This document shows, one piece after another, positions 63,883-64,000 of a stretch of 64,000 nucleotides of DNA. The position numbers and the translations under genes were made by a program. Within the stretch, counting starts at the first letter, position 1, and the number at the start of each line of letters is the position of its first letter. Below the pieces are notes generated by a model, which had not been told where the DNA came from, did not search any database, and saw only the letters and a program-made list of their open reading frames with translations. The stretch spans positions 705,308 through 769,307 of the forward strand of contig NZ_NRIR01000001.1 of the NCBI RefSeq assembly GCF_002282855.1. Direction: 5' to 3'. The DNA comes from Paraferrimonas sedimenticola (GTDB taxonomy: Bacteria; Pseudomonadota; Gammaproteobacteria; Enterobacterales; Shewanellaceae).

Positions 63883-64000
63883 GCCTGGCGGTGACCTACT
63901 CTCACATGGGGAAACCCCACACTACCATCGGCGCTATTGCGTTTCACTGCTGAGTTCGGAATGGGATCAGGTGGGTCCACAATGCTATGGCCGCCAAGCA
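63883..64000 (-). rRNA. rrf: 5S ribosomal RNA
   Basis: On the minus strand the sequence starts TGCTTGGCGGCCATAGC and continues with CCACCTGATCCCATTCCGAA, CAGCAGTGAAACG and CGATGGTAGTG, following E. coli 5S throughout, and ends GTCACCGCCAGGC to close the terminal helix. About 118 bases are present, so the gene appears nearly or fully complete at the window edge. The 23S and 16S genes would lie to the right of the window. Confidence 0.95.

Noticed and set aside
63678..63980. A 100-codon minus-strand open frame spanning the 5S gene and the palindromic region
   Set aside because: It overlaps the 5S rRNA and its terminator; its composition reflects hairpins, and similar spurious frames are common near rRNA operons.

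Overview
The window reads as chromosomal DNA of a free-living gammaproteobacterium, most likely in the Alteromonadales near Shewanella or Ferrimonas. The basis is the conserved lip-dac-mrd-leuS-lnt-miaB-ubiF order, a near-canonical ArcA, a MetJ-type operator at metH, a lysine riboswitch on lysC, a PyrBI aspartate transcarbamoylase, and small families such as YbeL, YbeD and a TIGR02922-like protein. The genus is inference; only 5S rRNA and one tRNA are present to test it. No prophage, insertion sequence, integrase or CRISPR array was seen.

Layout. 1-6.1 kb: start of an ABC ATPase divergent from metH, an all-helical unknown protein, and pyrBI. 6.4-12.8 kb: a PACE-type efflux protein, a Tricorn-type protease and a run of small unknown membrane or exported proteins. 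12.85-13.35 kb: a convergent intergenic gap with three tandem small-RNA-like units, the most novel signal in the window. 13.4-21.8 kb: a POT-type transporter, rluA, an AstE/aspartoacylase-like enzyme, lysC with its riboswitch, arcA with a long structured leader, and a TyrP-like permease. 21.8-28.7 kb: an ArsR-controlled RND efflux pair and a TetR-controlled SDR gene, each with a clear palindromic operator. 28.8-34.3 kb: ychF, pth, a lipoprotein 5'-nucleotidase, ubiF and a small exported protein.

34.4-54.2 kb is the conserved housekeeping block: miaB-phoH-ybeY-corC-lnt, then ybeL convergent, leuS-lptE-holA-nadD, rsfS-rlmH-mrdA-rodA-mltB-rlpA, dacA, ybeD and lipB-lipA. It joins tRNA thiomethylation, 16S maturation, lipoprotein acylation, LPS assembly, clamp loading, NAD synthesis, rod-shape wall synthesis and lipoate synthesis, and is packed with 1-20 base overlaps. 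54.3-63.1 kb: rimI-holD, a split MacAB-like ABC exporter whose adaptor carries a helical insert, a small phosphatase, tRNA-Trp, and an AraC/hydrolase/NTF2 accessory cassette.

63.1-64 kb is the tail of an rRNA operon: 5S rRNA and its terminator on the minus strand, preceded on the map by about 600 bases of dense palindromes, a 27-base direct repeat and scattered 5S-like fragments. Starts were adjusted where a Shine-Dalgarno sequence, lipobox or family alignment favoured another codon; these are stated per gene. Function assignments rest on motifs and recalled family sequences, not on database searches.
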